Shown: positions 1 to 10,258 of the stretch, one piece after another
Layout: the number at the start of each line of letters is the position of its first letter
Position numbering within the stretch: the stretch's first letter is position 1
Assembly: GCA_026119855.1 (NCBI GenBank)
Contig: JAOWBW010000300.1
Location: 595,954 to 659,953 of the forward strand
Source of the DNA: Campanula takesimana
Lineage: Eukaryota > Streptophyta > Magnoliopsida > Asterales > Campanulaceae
DNA: 64,000 nucleotides
Direction: 5' to 3'
The notes under the pieces: model-generated
The model's input: the letters and a program-made list of their open reading frames with translations, nothing else
What the model was told of the DNA's origin: nothing
The model's database searches: none
Position numbers and translations under genes: made by a program

Positions 1-257
1 GGTGATAGTGGTTGGGGTGAAAGTAAAATGTTGAGAGGGTGTAGTTAGTAAAATATTAAGGAAGATGTAAGGTAGGGACTATATGGTTAGTCAAAATATT
101 CCTTGTCTTAAAATGTAAATAAGGCTTCCTAGAGGGATTATATGGTAAATCCCTCAAAAAAAAAAAAAAAGAAATGGAAAGAAACCCTAATTCGAAGAAG
201 GTGAAATGACGGTTGGGGAAAGTAGGAAGCGACCTTTTAAATTTTGAGCTGGTCTCC
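1..257. other. Unassigned intergenic DNA
   Basis: AT-rich sequence with a short A-run near 157-171. No credible ORF, RNA gene or element end was seen. Confidence 0.5.
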
Positions 258-735
258 TGTAAAACGCGTTTTTCCTAATGGTTAGGAAAAACGTGTTTTT
301 CAAAACCTCCAGAAAACTTTATATTAATATCCAGAAGACTTTATACTGATATCTAGGACCCTTCTGGCTATAACTTTCAAAAAAGGTTCTAGCTATCAAT
401 CTCATATCCAGAAGACTTTATATTGATATCTAGAACCATAGAAACCCTTCTAGCTATCACCTTCAAATGTTCTGGCTATCACTTTCAAAGGTTCTGGCTA
501 TCAATTTGAAAGGTTTTTGCTATCAATCTCATATCCAAAAGGCTTTATATTGATATCCAGGACCCATCTGGCTATCACTTTCAAATGTTCGGAATATCAA
601 TCTAATATCCAGAAGCCTTTATATTGATATCCAGAACCGTTGAGACATTCCGATTATTTACAAAAATGCCACTGCGTTTTTTTTAAAACACGTTTTTCCT
701 AAACATTTGGAAAAACGCGTTTTTCCCAAGATTTT
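258..735. repeat. Hairpin-bounded block of short tandem repeats
   Basis: Both edges carry the same inverted-repeat motif. At about 262-300 AAAACGCGTTTTTCCTA is followed by its near reverse complement after a 4-base loop, and a similar hairpin lies at about 685-727. Between them are about four degenerate copies of a unit containing ATATCCAGAAGACTTTATAT and TTCTGGCTATCACTTTCAAA. This could be a small foldback element or a hairpin-capped minisatellite. No clear target duplication was found, so the class is left open. Confidence 0.5.
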
Positions 736-1678
736 CACTCAAATTTTTTAGCAATGAAATTCAATATACATAGTGAAGGTTTAGGAAACTATAGCACATG
801 TACCCAAAATAGTTCCATGGCCCACATTATTCTATTATACACTACACAATACATGACTCAATTACCAAGAAGGTCTAATTTAAAAAAAAAAAAAAAAAAA
901 AAACTCTTCTCCGAAAAGACAGTTCTAAATTGTTCTTGTCTAACGGGTAAATACAAAATTGCATACTAATGAATACAGTATACAATAGTCAAACTTCTCT
1001 GACCCAGAATGATAGTTCTCTTATATTCGTGGTAATTACGAAGGAACTTTAAACAATAAATAAGGCTACTTTTAATTATTCTAAAGAAATTTATGGAATT
1101 TTTTAGATACACTAATATAAATACTATTAATAATAATTTTTAATTTCACATTAACATAATTATAAGTATCTTTTATACTTGGTTAAAGGTCGTGGCAGTA
1201 ACAAAGGAAAAAAAAGGACTATCTTTTTCTAAAACGGATGAAGTATAATTTTGATGGAAAAACGGACACATTAGTTCACCATCTACAACAATTTCCAATG
1301 CCACCTTTAGATGAAGAACCAAGGGAAAAGATTACGTGTAAGTGGAAAATTTGAAGACCAAAAAAAAGCTTACCTAGCTGTGGAACAGAACGGAAATATT
1401 GTAAGAAGGATGTGACATATGCTTAGAACATCTCCATTCATGCAGCGTAGACTCGCCATGTGATTAGGTGTCAGTAGTGAAGCGCCCAGCCATGCCAAAT
1501 TCAAATGGCACAAGTGACATGTTATCTTTTTTGGCTGGAGTATGAAGCCATGGCGTGTCAGAGAAGTGGGCCAACACTTGCCAAAGCAACTCATTATTTC
1601 AAAAAAAAAAAAAAAAAAAAAACCCTTTGTTATTTTCTTTTGCAATCCAATAAAAAGTTGACATGTTGCTATAACATA
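736..1678. other. Unassigned intergenic DNA with A-tracts
   Basis: AT-rich stretch with A-runs at about 883-902 and 1602-1621. The short ORFs here contain homopolymer runs and look non-coding. Nothing else was recognised. Confidence 0.5.
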
Positions 1679-1924
1679 CTCCCTCCGTCCCATTTCAAAT
1701 TGCAAATACTAGGTTGGCACGGGGATTAAAGGAAAAAGTGAAAAATGTAATGTGTTGTGAGTGTTGATAGTTGAGTGGGAGAGAGAAAGTGGGGTAGAGA
1801 ATAGTTAGTGGGTTAGTGGATGTGAGTGTGCAAGTGGGTTAAAACTTGCCATTTTTTGATTTTGCAATTTTAGTTGGGACACCCTTTTTAGCAACTTTTG
1901 CAATTTGAAATGGGACGGAGGGAG
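1679..1924. mobile_element. Stowaway-like MITE 1
   Basis: A 246-bp element flanked by the dinucleotide TA on both sides (1677-1678 and 1925-1926). It begins CTCCCTCCGTCCCATTTC and ends with the exact reverse complement; the inverted repeat runs about 27 bp. TA target duplication with CTCCCTCCGTCCC termini is the known signature of plant Stowaway (Tc1/mariner) MITEs. It has no coding capacity. Termini and flanking TA are directly visible. Confidence 0.9.
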
Positions 1925-2161
1925 TATTAAAATAACATTTTTTTCATGTTATAATTTTTTAGATACTAATTTCTTAAAATAATATTAAATTGAAAAAAAT
2001 AAGTATATCATTCAAAAAATTATTATTATTGGTAAATATTACTTATAATGAAATTTATAATTAATCACTCATGTACAATAGTTAATAATAATGAAATAAT
2101 ATTTATAATTATAATAGTTGTAGTATAAATGGGTAGAAAAATCTAAATATATTTGGATATA

Positions 2162-2420
2162 CTCCCTCCGTCCCAGCTCACTTGAGACTTTTTGACCAAA
2201 ACTGGTCAACTTAAGGTCGGTTTGACCAACACTTTATAGAAATATTTATGTTCCAAAAAACTTTTTAAAAATTGTTATTGAGAGGATTTTTAATGGTGGT
2301 CATTTTACATTTTTTTAATTTTTGTTCGGATCATAAATATTTCTATACAGTGTTGGTCAAACCGACCTTAAGTTGACTAGTTTTAGTCAAAAAGTCTCAA
2401 GTGAGCTGGGACGGAGGGAG
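2162..2420. mobile_element. Stowaway-like MITE 2 (long foldback)
   Basis: A 259-bp element bounded by TA (2160-2161 and 2421-2422) with CTCCCTCCGTCCCAGCTC at the left and its reverse complement at the right. The arms stay complementary for about 85 bp, so almost the whole element would fold into one hairpin. It is a different subfamily from the MITE at 1679-1924 because the arm sequences differ after the first 14 bases. Confidence 0.9.
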
Positions 2421-2432
2421 TATTAAGAAGTA

Positions 2433-2515
2433 CTCCCTCCGTCCCTCTTTAACTTATAATTTTTGGGTTTGGCACATTATTTAAGGAAAAAGTTAAAAAG
2501 TTGATGTATTGTGAG
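2433..2515. mobile_element. Stowaway-like MITE 3, left part (split by Copia-A)
   Basis: Starts CTCCCTCCGTCCCTCTTTAA after TA (2431-2432). It is broken at 2515 by Copia-A and resumes at 21852. The sequence GTGAG at 2511-2515 is repeated at 21847-21851 as the target duplication of Copia-A. Joining the parts gives a MITE of about 266 bp with a matching right terminus. Confidence 0.88.
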
Positions 2516-3349
2516 TGTTGGTCCCTAAAGGGGCAACAAGGGTGTGAAAATCGCTAGAGGTGGGGGGGGGGGGTGAATAGCGTTTTAAAATTATTTTCAA
2601 ACCCTTTTGCAATTCAATGGCAGATGCGCACAACTCTTATTTTGGCTAAGTATAGCGCGCGGTAAGAGTGTGAAATGCACAGCGGAAATTTAAAGCAGCT
2701 CTGCGCAGGGTATACTGCGCAGAGATAAAAACGCACGCACTAAGTATGAGGCTAAAGAGTGGCGCAAAATGGGATTCTAAGGCAAATGAGCAATAACAAT
2801 TACATCATCAAAGAGTGGTAATCTGAAAGATCAAACAAAGCAGTTCTTAAAAAGTTAAGCAGGAAATATGCAGTAAGTAATGAACACACTATTTTGAGAG
2901 GTTCGATCGATGAAAGATCTACATCCTCTACCAAGATGGTTAGTCTTGGATTTCTAATGGAGATCTTATTATATGAGAGAGTATTACAAATTACAACATT
3001 TGAGCTCAATACTAACTCAAGATCTATTATCTATGAAGAACAAATCCTAGACTAAACCGGTGTATCTCAAGAAGTTAGATCAAAATGATCAAAGCTTCAA
3101 GAGGTGTGTGTGTGACAGAAATTCTGGGCTCTATGAATATGAAAGATGAAGAGCACCAAGAATTCTGGTGATATAGGCTTTGTGATATGAGCAGGAGTTT
3201 TGAAGGTTTGAAGATCTTGAAGGCTGTTCTAAAGAATCTGGAAAAACTAAGCAGCAGTCTTCAGATCTTCATGGTTTTCAGTGAAGCATGAAACTCGAGC
3301 TCTGAAGCATAATGGCCAACAAAGGGAGCTTGATCAAAGAAGATGATCA
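2516..3349 (-). repeat. Copia-A 3' LTR, outer part
   Basis: Matches 20166-21000 of the right LTR almost base for base, starting TGTTGGTCCCTAAAGGGG. It is interrupted after 3349 by Copia-E and continues at 11705; GATCA at 3345-3349 and 11705-11709 is the target duplication of Copia-E. A run of G at about 2562-2572 is longer than in the other LTR. The whole reassembled LTR is about 1,686 bp against 1,681 bp for its partner. Confidence 0.9.
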
Positions 3350-4171
3350 TGTTGGTGTTGTATGCTCTAGGCACGTTTTGTAAAACGATTAATGTTATTT
3401 ATATATTAAAGATATTGAATGTTTGATTATTATATCCTTTGCATGTTTATTATAATAATCCCCGTCCCTGATAATTATGATTAATTGTTAGTATAAGTTT
3501 AATGGATAATCATATGATGATTATGGTGTATGGGATACAATTAAACTTATGGGTATTTGTTGGAGACCAAATACTGGACTGACCCATATGAGATTTATGT
3601 CATGGTCACAATGTCATAATTAAGTCTCATATAGTTATGTTACTGGAATCTTTAGACCTGAGATTATCACAGTCTTCCACTTGATGAACATTACGTTTGA
3701 CATATTCAAACGTTACCCCTAATCGGGTAGCTATAAAGAATGTGATTGGCGTAATCGGATTCATGTAGGGAAAGGTAATGAATCAAGAAGGGATTTGTTC
3801 CTCGTAAGAGAGAGATGTCAAGCTTTGGCCACTCGAAGAATGGTGTTGATGAAATGCATGGCCGTGCTCAAATAAGATTTGTACTATCAATACATTCTGG
3901 ATCGAGAAAGCATTGAACATTGTAAGTTGACCATTGACCATGGCTTACGTTCAATAGACATCGTGAAACAAAGAGATTGTAATATGTTCTATAAAGGATT
4001 CACGAACTTATACAAGTTATATTAATTGGGTAGTCATGATGGCTTGCTAGAGTCCGCTCATGATTTATGAGCACAAATGTGTTTGGGCTCATTTCCAACT
4101 TAATATAATCCTATGGGGTCACACACAAAAGGACGAATTGTTTAAAAGGCTAAAATCGGAATTCTGGTGGT

Positions 4172-4277
4172 GCTCGGCCGAGCACCTCATATGACTCGGC
4201 CGAGCATGGGAAATCAGAAGGTCAGATTTTCTGGAGCAAAGGTGCTCGGCCGAGCACCTTAAAGGACTCGGCCGAGC
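4172..4277 (+). promoter_or_regulatory. Paired GCTCGGCCGAGC palindromes in U3 of Copia-E
   Basis: 12-mers GCTCGGCCGAGC or ACTCGGCCGAGC start at 4172, 4194, 4244 and 4266. Within each pair the starts are 22 bp apart, and the pairs are 72 bp apart. The first and third extend to the perfect 18-bp palindrome GGTGCTCGGCCGAGCACC. They lie about 80-190 bp upstream of the TATA box, the expected place for U3 control sites. The same block is at 11080-11185 in the 3' LTR. Regulatory function is inferred. Confidence 0.55.
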
Positions 4278-4359
4278 AGGCCCTGTTCGGGCCCAAAAAC
4301 TGATTTCGTGTTGTGACGGGTTTTAACCTATTTCTCCTAAACGGTTTAGGACTAATAAG

Positions 4360-4367
4360 TATATAAA
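4360..4367 (+). promoter_or_regulatory. TATA box of Copia-E 5' LTR
   Basis: TATATAAA in the second half of the LTR, with the equivalent copy at 11268-11275. The position fits the U3/R boundary of a copia LTR; the transcription start itself cannot be seen. Confidence 0.6.
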
Positions 4368-4797
4368 CCTCTAACAACGACCTAATCAGTATGTATTGAT
4401 TCCATATCAATTAGAGAGCCTCCGAGAGAGAGAAAAACAAGTTCTTCTTCTTCCTCAAGAACAAGAACATTGATTTTCCATATAGCCTTCAAAGTAGAAA
4501 GAGTTTCTATTGGGTCTAGCAATCCGGTTCAAGAATCGTTCTTGAAATTCGTTCGCGTGTGGATAAACATAGAGGGCGTTGGCATCAACTCCTTCAAAGT
4601 TCGTGATCCAAGTTTTGCGGTCGTTCCTACGTTCGTGATTCGAAGAAGCGCGAAGAACAAAGATTGAAGATCTCAGAATTTTAAAGCTCCGTCACGGTTA
4701 GTGTTCTAAATTCATCTCCATATTAATTTAATCATCGTGATCGGATCTAGGCTTTTTGGGTTTATTCCGCTGTGCATGTTTGCTCAAAACCCAACAG

Positions 4798-4809
4798 TGG
4801 TATCAGAGC
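4798..4809 (+). other. Copia-E primer binding site
   Basis: TGGTATCAGAGC one base after the LTR end. This is the standard plant copia primer site, complementary to the 3' end of initiator tRNA-Met, and it primes minus-strand cDNA synthesis. Confidence 0.92.
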
Positions 4810-6283
4810 CCCGTTCATCATGATTATTTTAATAATAACATGTTAATGATATAATTGGATTATATGTTTTGGCATGCTATGTGAATTTGGATTCAAGATG
4901 TTTATGTGATCTGAGTTTTATGTTTGTATATGAGATATATTGAAATCATAAAATCGCACCGTTTAAATACGTTATGAGGGATCTACGATTGCAATAATAA
5001 TTTGATTATTATGTTCCTTTAGATTATCAAAAATTAATTGGATTGATTTGTTGATGATCGTTGATTCATGAATAAATCGTTTATTCAAAGTTTTGATGAA
5101 CATGATGATATGATCATTATGAACACCAAATCCTAAATGAATCAGGAAAGCAATCTTAGAATTAAAATTCGACAAGAAAAACTGTTCTGTTCGTGGTGCT
5201 CGGCCGAGCAGTCTATAAGACTCGGCCGAGCAGAGTCGTCAGAAGCAAAGGGTTTTCTGGAACAAAGAGGCGCTCGGCCGAACACCTTAGAGGACTCGGC
5301 CGAGCAGGTTGATTTTGGACAGAATTTGTTTTTCAGATGGCTGGTTTTAGAAACCGTGTTTCCTGAAATTAAATGGCTTGTTTAAAATCACTTTGGATTG
5401 AATTTGTTTGTCAGATGGCTGGTTTGAGAAACCGTGTTTCCTGAAAACAAATATCAAGGTCAAAGTAATGAATTGATGGGACAAAAGAATTTAGAATCGA
5501 GTTACTTTATGTAAGGGATTGTGGATGCCTATTGGCTTAGTTTCGACCTTACATAGTTGTTCCTTCTAGTTTCTAAATTTGGTACGGGATTGTGGATGCC
5601 TTCTGGCTTAGTTTCGACCGTACAATCGTGCTCTCAATAATGTGTTAAAGAATTTATCCCCATAAATCAATCACATGAAATCTTAATTTAATTAATGAGA
5701 TTAATTAAATTATTAACCGTTGCTTTAAGAATAACATGTTTATCTTATGTGATCATAAATGTGTTATATGCTATATGTGGTGAACCTTCATAAAACTTAA
5801 GTTTTGTGCCAATCCATGATTAAAACACTTGCGAGTACGTGGATAGTTTTATGTGGGCTCTGCCATAGCGAGGTGCATTAATTCTATTCATTTATGAGCA
5901 AGATGAGGAAAGAGTGATTCCTATACGTTTAAAATGGTTTGACTTAATTAGGCTATCAAAAGACAAAGTTTTGGGCCTAAGGCACAGATGAGATTAAAAC
6001 ATGTTAGACATATGATGTCTAAAATCTCATAAAGGATCTAAGAGTCATATTTGATATGATTGATAAAGAGTTGTCTACCTAATTAATTTAATTTTGAGCA
6101 GTATCGCCAAAGCGGACTTGAAATTAAATTAAAGATGGATCTTAGCCCATTTAAATTATATGATGCATTAGATGTATTTGAAGGTTATATAATTTAGTGG
6201 GAGTATTTGTGAAATACTAATATTTAATATCTTTAATAAAGTTGGTACTTATATTTAATTATATGTTTGCATAATTGTAGATA
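4810..6283 (+). other. Copia-E leader with repeated palindromes
   Basis: About 1.5 kb between the primer site and the gag start, without a credible ORF. It holds a second set of CTCGGCCGAG palindromes starting at 5198, 5220, 5272 (one base degenerate) and 5294, again spaced 22 bp within pairs. It also holds two direct duplications: CAGATGGCTGG...ACCGTGTTTCCTGAAA at about 5335 and 5413, and GGGATTGTGGATGCC...TTAGTTTCGACC at about 5516 and 5585. Confidence 0.7.
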
Positions 6284-9200
6284 ATGGCTCAAAATACAAA
6301 CTTATCACTGCGATCTATCCTTGAGAAGGAGAAACTTCAAGAAAATGGAGCTAACTATACGGATTGGATCCGTAGCCTTAGAATTGTTCTAAAGCATGAG
6401 GACAAGCTCTATATTCTTGAAGAGCCCGTTCCTGAAGAAGAACCTGCTTCTAATGCACCCAAGGATGAGAGAAACGCCTACAAGAAACATGCAAATGATT
6501 CTCGTGAGGTGGGTTGTCTTATGCTTGCGGCCATGTGTTCAGAGCTTCAGAAGACTCTTGAGCACTTGGAGGCATTTGACCTTGCTGCTTCGTTGAAAGA
6601 TATGTTTCAAGAACAAGCAAGGCAAGAGAGGTTCGACACTATAGCTGCACTTGTCTCATGCAAGATGAGCGAAGGGCAGTCTGTGAGCCCTCATGTTTTA
6701 AAGATGAAGGCTTACTTTGAGAAACTAGAGAGGCTTGGTCATCCAATTGATGATGAGTTGGCTACCGATTTTATTCTTAATTCATTGCCCAAAAGCTATA
6801 ACCAGTTCGTCATGAACTTTAATATGCATGGGATTGATAAGACTCTGTCTGAATTGCATGGGATGCTTAAGCAGGCAGAAAAGAAAATTGGTAAAGAAGC
6901 CGCTCATGTGCTCATAGTGTCAAAGGAAGGAAAGAAAGGCAAAGGAAAGGGTAAGGCAAAAGTTGTCAAACCCAAGATTAGCAAGGCAAATGTTGTCAAT
7001 GCTACTGTGGCTAAACCTGCTTCCCAAAAGGATGCAATTTGTTTCCACTGCAATGAGATTGGTCATTGGAAACGCAATTGCAAGGTTTACAAGGAAGAGC
7101 TAAAGAAGAAGAAGAGCAGTGGGACTGTGTCTACTTCTGGTATCTATGTTATAGATATTTTTCTTTCTACTTCTAGCTCCTGGGTATTAGATACCGGATG
7201 TGGATCTCACATTTGTTTAAATGTGCAGGGACTAAGGAATAGAAGGCTACTCAAAGATGGCGAAGTGGACCTACGTGTGGGAAATGGAACAAGAGTTGCT
7301 GCATTAGCCGTAGGAACATATGATGTCATTTTACCTAGCGGATTAATTCTTGTTTTGAACAATTGTTATTACGTTCCAGATTTGAGTAGGAATATTATTT
7401 CAGTTTCTTGTTTGGATAATGAAGGTTATAGTTTTCTTATTAAGAATAAGAAGTTTTCTATTTATTTAAATGATATGCTTTATTGTACTGCATGTTCATT
7501 TAATGGCCTTTATGTTCTTGATGTTGAAAGTGAAAATAATGATAATATCTATAATGTAAATAAGAAATCCAAACCTAATGATGTAAATCATACTTATTTG
7601 TGGCATTGCCGTCTTGGTCATATTAATGAGAAGCGTATCTCAAAACTCCATGGGGACGGACTTTTAGATTCACATGATTTAGAATCATATGAAACTTGTG
7701 AGTCTTGTTTACTTGGAAAGATGACTAAGACACCTTTTACTAAGAGTAGTGAAAGAGCTAGTGACTTATTGGGAATCATACATACTGATGTTTGTGGACC
7801 AATGAGCAGCAATGCTAGGGGAGGATATCAATACTTCATAACTTTTACTGATGATTTTAGTAGATATGGTTATGTCTACTTAATGAAGCATAAAAGTGAA
7901 TCTTTTGAGATATTTAGAATATTTCAAAATGAAGTACAAAATCAACTTGGAAAAACTATTAAAGCACTACGATCTGATCGTAGTGGAGAATATTTAAGCC
8001 AAGAATTTGACAATCATCTTAAAGATTGTGGAATTGTTTCACAATTAACTCCACCTGGAACACCACAATGGAATGGTGTGTCTGAGCGGAGAAATAGGAC
8101 CTTATTGGATATGGTCCGCTCCATGATGAGTCAAGTTGATCTTCCTTTATCCTTTTGGGGACATGCACTAGAAACTGCTGCTCTTACACTAAATAGAGTT
8201 CCAACTAAATCTGTTCCAAAGACTCCATATGAGATGTGGACTGGAAGAAAACCTAGTTTGTCTTTCATAAAGATTTGGGGTTGTGAGGCCTATGTTAAGA
8301 GAATGATCTCTGACAAACTTGCACCAAAATCTGATAAATGTAATTTTGTGGGTTACCCTAAGGAAACTAAGGGATATTATTTTTTCAACCGCACGGACAA
8401 CAAAGTGTTTGTTGCTCGAGATGGTACCTTTCTAGAGAAAGAGTTTCTCTCCAAAGGAATTAGTGGGAGTAAAATTAATCTCAAAGAGATTCGAGAACCC
8501 GAAAATTACATGGAACAAAATGTTGGATCTGAACAAGTTTCACAAAGAGTTGTGGAAACTACTCAGAATACTCAAGTTCCTCGCAGAACTGGTAGGGTGC
8601 GATCTGAACCTGAGAGATATGGATTTCTCATGACGGATAGCGATGAAGTAGAAGTCATAGTTGATGACGAACCTACTTCCTACCAAGAAGCGATGTCCGC
8701 TCCTGATTCAGATAAATGGCTTGGAGCCATGGAATCTGAAATTAAATCCATGTATGATAATCAAGTTTGGAACTTGATTGATGCGCCCGAAGGTGTAAAA
8801 ACCATAGGATGCAAATGGGTTTTCAAAAGGAAAACTGACATGGATGGAAAGGTGCATACTTATAAAGCTAGACTTGTAGCGAAAGGCTATAGGCAGATTC
8901 ATGGAATCGACTATGATGAAACCTTTTCGCCCGTAGCAATGATCAAGTCTATAAGAATTTTACTTGCCATAGCCGCATATTTTGACTATGAGATATGGCA
9001 AATGGATGTCAAAACAGCGTTCCTTAACGGGAACTTACTTGAGGATGTTTACATGACACAACCTGAAGGTTTTGTAATTCCAGAAAATTCTAACAAAGTA
9101 TGCAAATTGCAACGATCCATTTATGGATTGAAGCAAGCCTCTAGGAGTTGGAATCTTCGATTTGATGAATCAGTCAAAGAGTTTGGCTTCATCAAGAACG

Positions 9201-10111
9201 AAGATGAACCTTGCGTTTACAAGAAGATTAGTGGGAGCGTAGTATTATTTCTGGTACTATATGTTGATGACATATTGATCATAGGAAACGACATTCCCGC
9301 ACTGCAGTCTGTAAAGACTTGGTTAGGAAAGTGTTTCTCTATGAAAGATATGGGAGAAGCCGCTTATATCCTTGGCATTAGGATCTATCGTGATAGATCC
9401 AAGAAATTGATTGGTTTAAGTCAAGATACATATATTGACAAAGTTCTTAAGAGATTCTGCATGGAAAACTCTAAGAGAGGAAATTTGCCAATAGGACATG
9501 GCATAACTCTAAGCAAGAATCAGTGTCCTAAGACAACTGATGAGCATAAGAGAATGATTGGGATTCCATATGCTTCCGCAATTGGATCAGTCATGTATGC
9601 CATGATATGTACTAGACCCGATGTCTCATATGCTTTAAGCATGACGAGTAGATACCAATCAAATCCTGGTGAAAATCATTGGATTGCAGTCAAGACGATT
9701 CTTAAGTACTTGCGAAGGACTAAAGATTCGTTCTTGGTGTATGGAGGTGTGGAAGGTGATCTTGTTGTAAGTGGTTACACAGATGCAAGCTTCCAAACCG
9801 ACAAGGATGATTTTAGATCGCAATCTGGATTTGTATTTGTGCTTAATGGAGGTGCTGTTAGCTGGAAGAGTTCTAAGCAAAGTACTGTCGCTGATTCTAC
9901 AACGGAAGCTGAGTATATTGCTGCATCCGATGCTGCTAAAGAAGCTGTTTGGATCAAGAAGTTCATAACTGAACTAGAGGTAGTTCCTAGCATTGCTGAT
10001 CCAATAGACCTTTATTGTGATAATAATGGTGCTATTGCTCAAGCAAGGGAACCAAGAAACCATCAGAAGTCCAAACACATACTTAGGCGTTACCATTCGA
10101 GAAATCATTAA
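6284..10111 (+). CDS. Copia-E gag-pol polyprotein (3' end frameshifted)
   Basis: A 1,275-residue single ORF in the usual copia order. Gag occupies about the first 250 residues, followed by a CCHC zinc knuckle CFHCNEIGHWKRNC (253-266). The aspartic protease site is WVLDTGCGSH (D303). The integrase has a WHCRLGH zinc region with a paired ESCLLGK near 440-480, then the catalytic region with HTDVCGP, LRSDRSGEY and NGVSERRNRT. Reverse transcriptase carries YVDD at 993-996, and RNase H carries STTEAEYIAASDAAKEAVW and YCDNNGAI. The ORF then ends early in an unrelated tail because of a frameshift at about 10095-10098; the missing end continues in another frame to 10238. The start follows the leader and is the first ATG of the long frame. 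SDRSGEY is a small departure from the usual SDRGGEY. Apart from the last 45 or so residues the protein looks functional. Confidence 0.93.
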   Translation: MAQNTNLSLRSILEKEKLQENGANYTDWIRSLRIVLKHEDKLYILEEPVPEEEPASNAPKDERNAYKKHANDSREVGCLMLAAMCSELQKTLEHLEAFDLAASLKDMFQEQARQERFDTIAALVSCKMSEGQSVSPHVLKMKAYFEKLERLGHPIDDELATDFILNSLPKSYNQFVMNFNMHGIDKTLSELHGMLKQAEKKIGKEAAHVLIVSKEGKKGKGKGKAKVVKPKISKANVVNATVAKPASQKDAICFHCNEIGHWKRNCKVYKEELKKKKSSGTVSTSGIYVIDIFLSTSSSWVLDTGCGSHICLNVQGLRNRRLLKDGEVDLRVGNGTRVAALAVGTYDVILPSGLILVLNNCYYVPDLSRNIISVSCLDNEGYSFLIKNKKFSIYLNDMLYCTACSFNGLYVLDVESENNDNIYNVNKKSKPNDVNHTYLWHCRLGHINEKRISKLHGDGLLDSHDLESYETCESCLLGKMTKTPFTKSSERASDLLGIIHTDVCGPMSSNARGGYQYFITFTDDFSRYGYVYLMKHKSESFEIFRIFQNEVQNQLGKTIKALRSDRSGEYLSQEFDNHLKDCGIVSQLTPPGTPQWNGVSERRNRTLLDMVRSMMSQVDLPLSFWGHALETAALTLNRVPTKSVPKTPYEMWTGRKPSLSFIKIWGCEAYVKRMISDKLAPKSDKCNFVGYPKETKGYYFFNRTDNKVFVARDGTFLEKEFLSKGISGSKINLKEIREPENYMEQNVGSEQVSQRVVETTQNTQVPRRTGRVRSEPERYGFLMTDSDEVEVIVDDEPTSYQEAMSAPDSDKWLGAMESEIKSMYDNQVWNLIDAPEGVKTIGCKWVFKRKTDMDGKVHTYKARLVAKGYRQIHGIDYDETFSPVAMIKSIRILLAIAAYFDYEIWQMDVKTAFLNGNLLEDVYMTQPEGFVIPENSNKVCKLQRSIYGLKQASRSWNLRFDESVKEFGFIKNEDEPCVYKKISGSVVLFLVLYVDDILIIGNDIPALQSVKTWLGKCFSMKDMGEAAYILGIRIYRDRSKKLIGLSQDTYIDKVLKRFCMENSKRGNLPIGHGITLSKNQCPKTTDEHKRMIGIPYASAIGSVMYAMICTRPDVSYALSMTSRYQSNPGENHWIAVKTILKYLRRTKDSFLVYGGVEGDLVVSGYTDASFQTDKDDFRSQSGFVFVLNGGAVSWKSSKQSTVADSTTEAEYIAASDAAKEAVWIKKFITELEVVPSIADPIDLYCDNNGAIAQAREPRNHQKSKHILRRYHSRNH

Positions 10112-10238
10112 CAGAGGTGACGTGAATATATGCAGAGTACCAACTGATGATAACATTGCCGACCCATTGACAAAGGGTCTTCCACAAGCAAAGCATGATG
10201 GTCATGTTAGGTCTATGGGTATTCGATACATTAATTAG
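10098..10238 (+). pseudogene. Displaced C-terminal end of Copia-E RNase H
   Basis: Another frame here encodes the conserved copia C-terminus, including VPTDDNIADPLTKGLPQ and HVRSMGIRYIN, before TAG. It aligns directly after the point where the main ORF leaves frame (about 10097), so the element carries one small indel. DPLTKGLP is a well-known tail motif of copia polyproteins. Confidence 0.85.
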
Positions 10239-10247
10239 GCCTAGTGC

Positions 10248-10258
10248 AAGTGGGAGAT
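10248..10258 (+). other. Copia-E polypurine tract
   Basis: AAGTGGGAGAT directly before the 3' LTR. Purine-rich, in the expected position for plus-strand priming. Confidence 0.75.

Larger units (their letters stand above)
3350..4796 (+). repeat. Copia-E 5' LTR
   Basis: Begins TGTTGGTGTTGTATGCTC and ends CTCAAAACCCAACA. It contains a TATA box (4360-4367) and four copies of the palindromic core CTCGGCCGAG arranged as two pairs (4172 and 4194; 4244 and 4266). The near-identical partner is at 10259-11704. Confidence 0.95.

Noticed and set aside
2562..2572. G-run as a quadruplex or regulatory feature
   Set aside because: A homopolymer of G that varies in length between LTR copies; best explained by slippage.
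4222..4667. Short ORFs in the Copia-E LTR (62 and 65 codons), repeated in the other LTR
   Set aside because: Their duplication simply reflects LTR identity; no domain and no start context of note.
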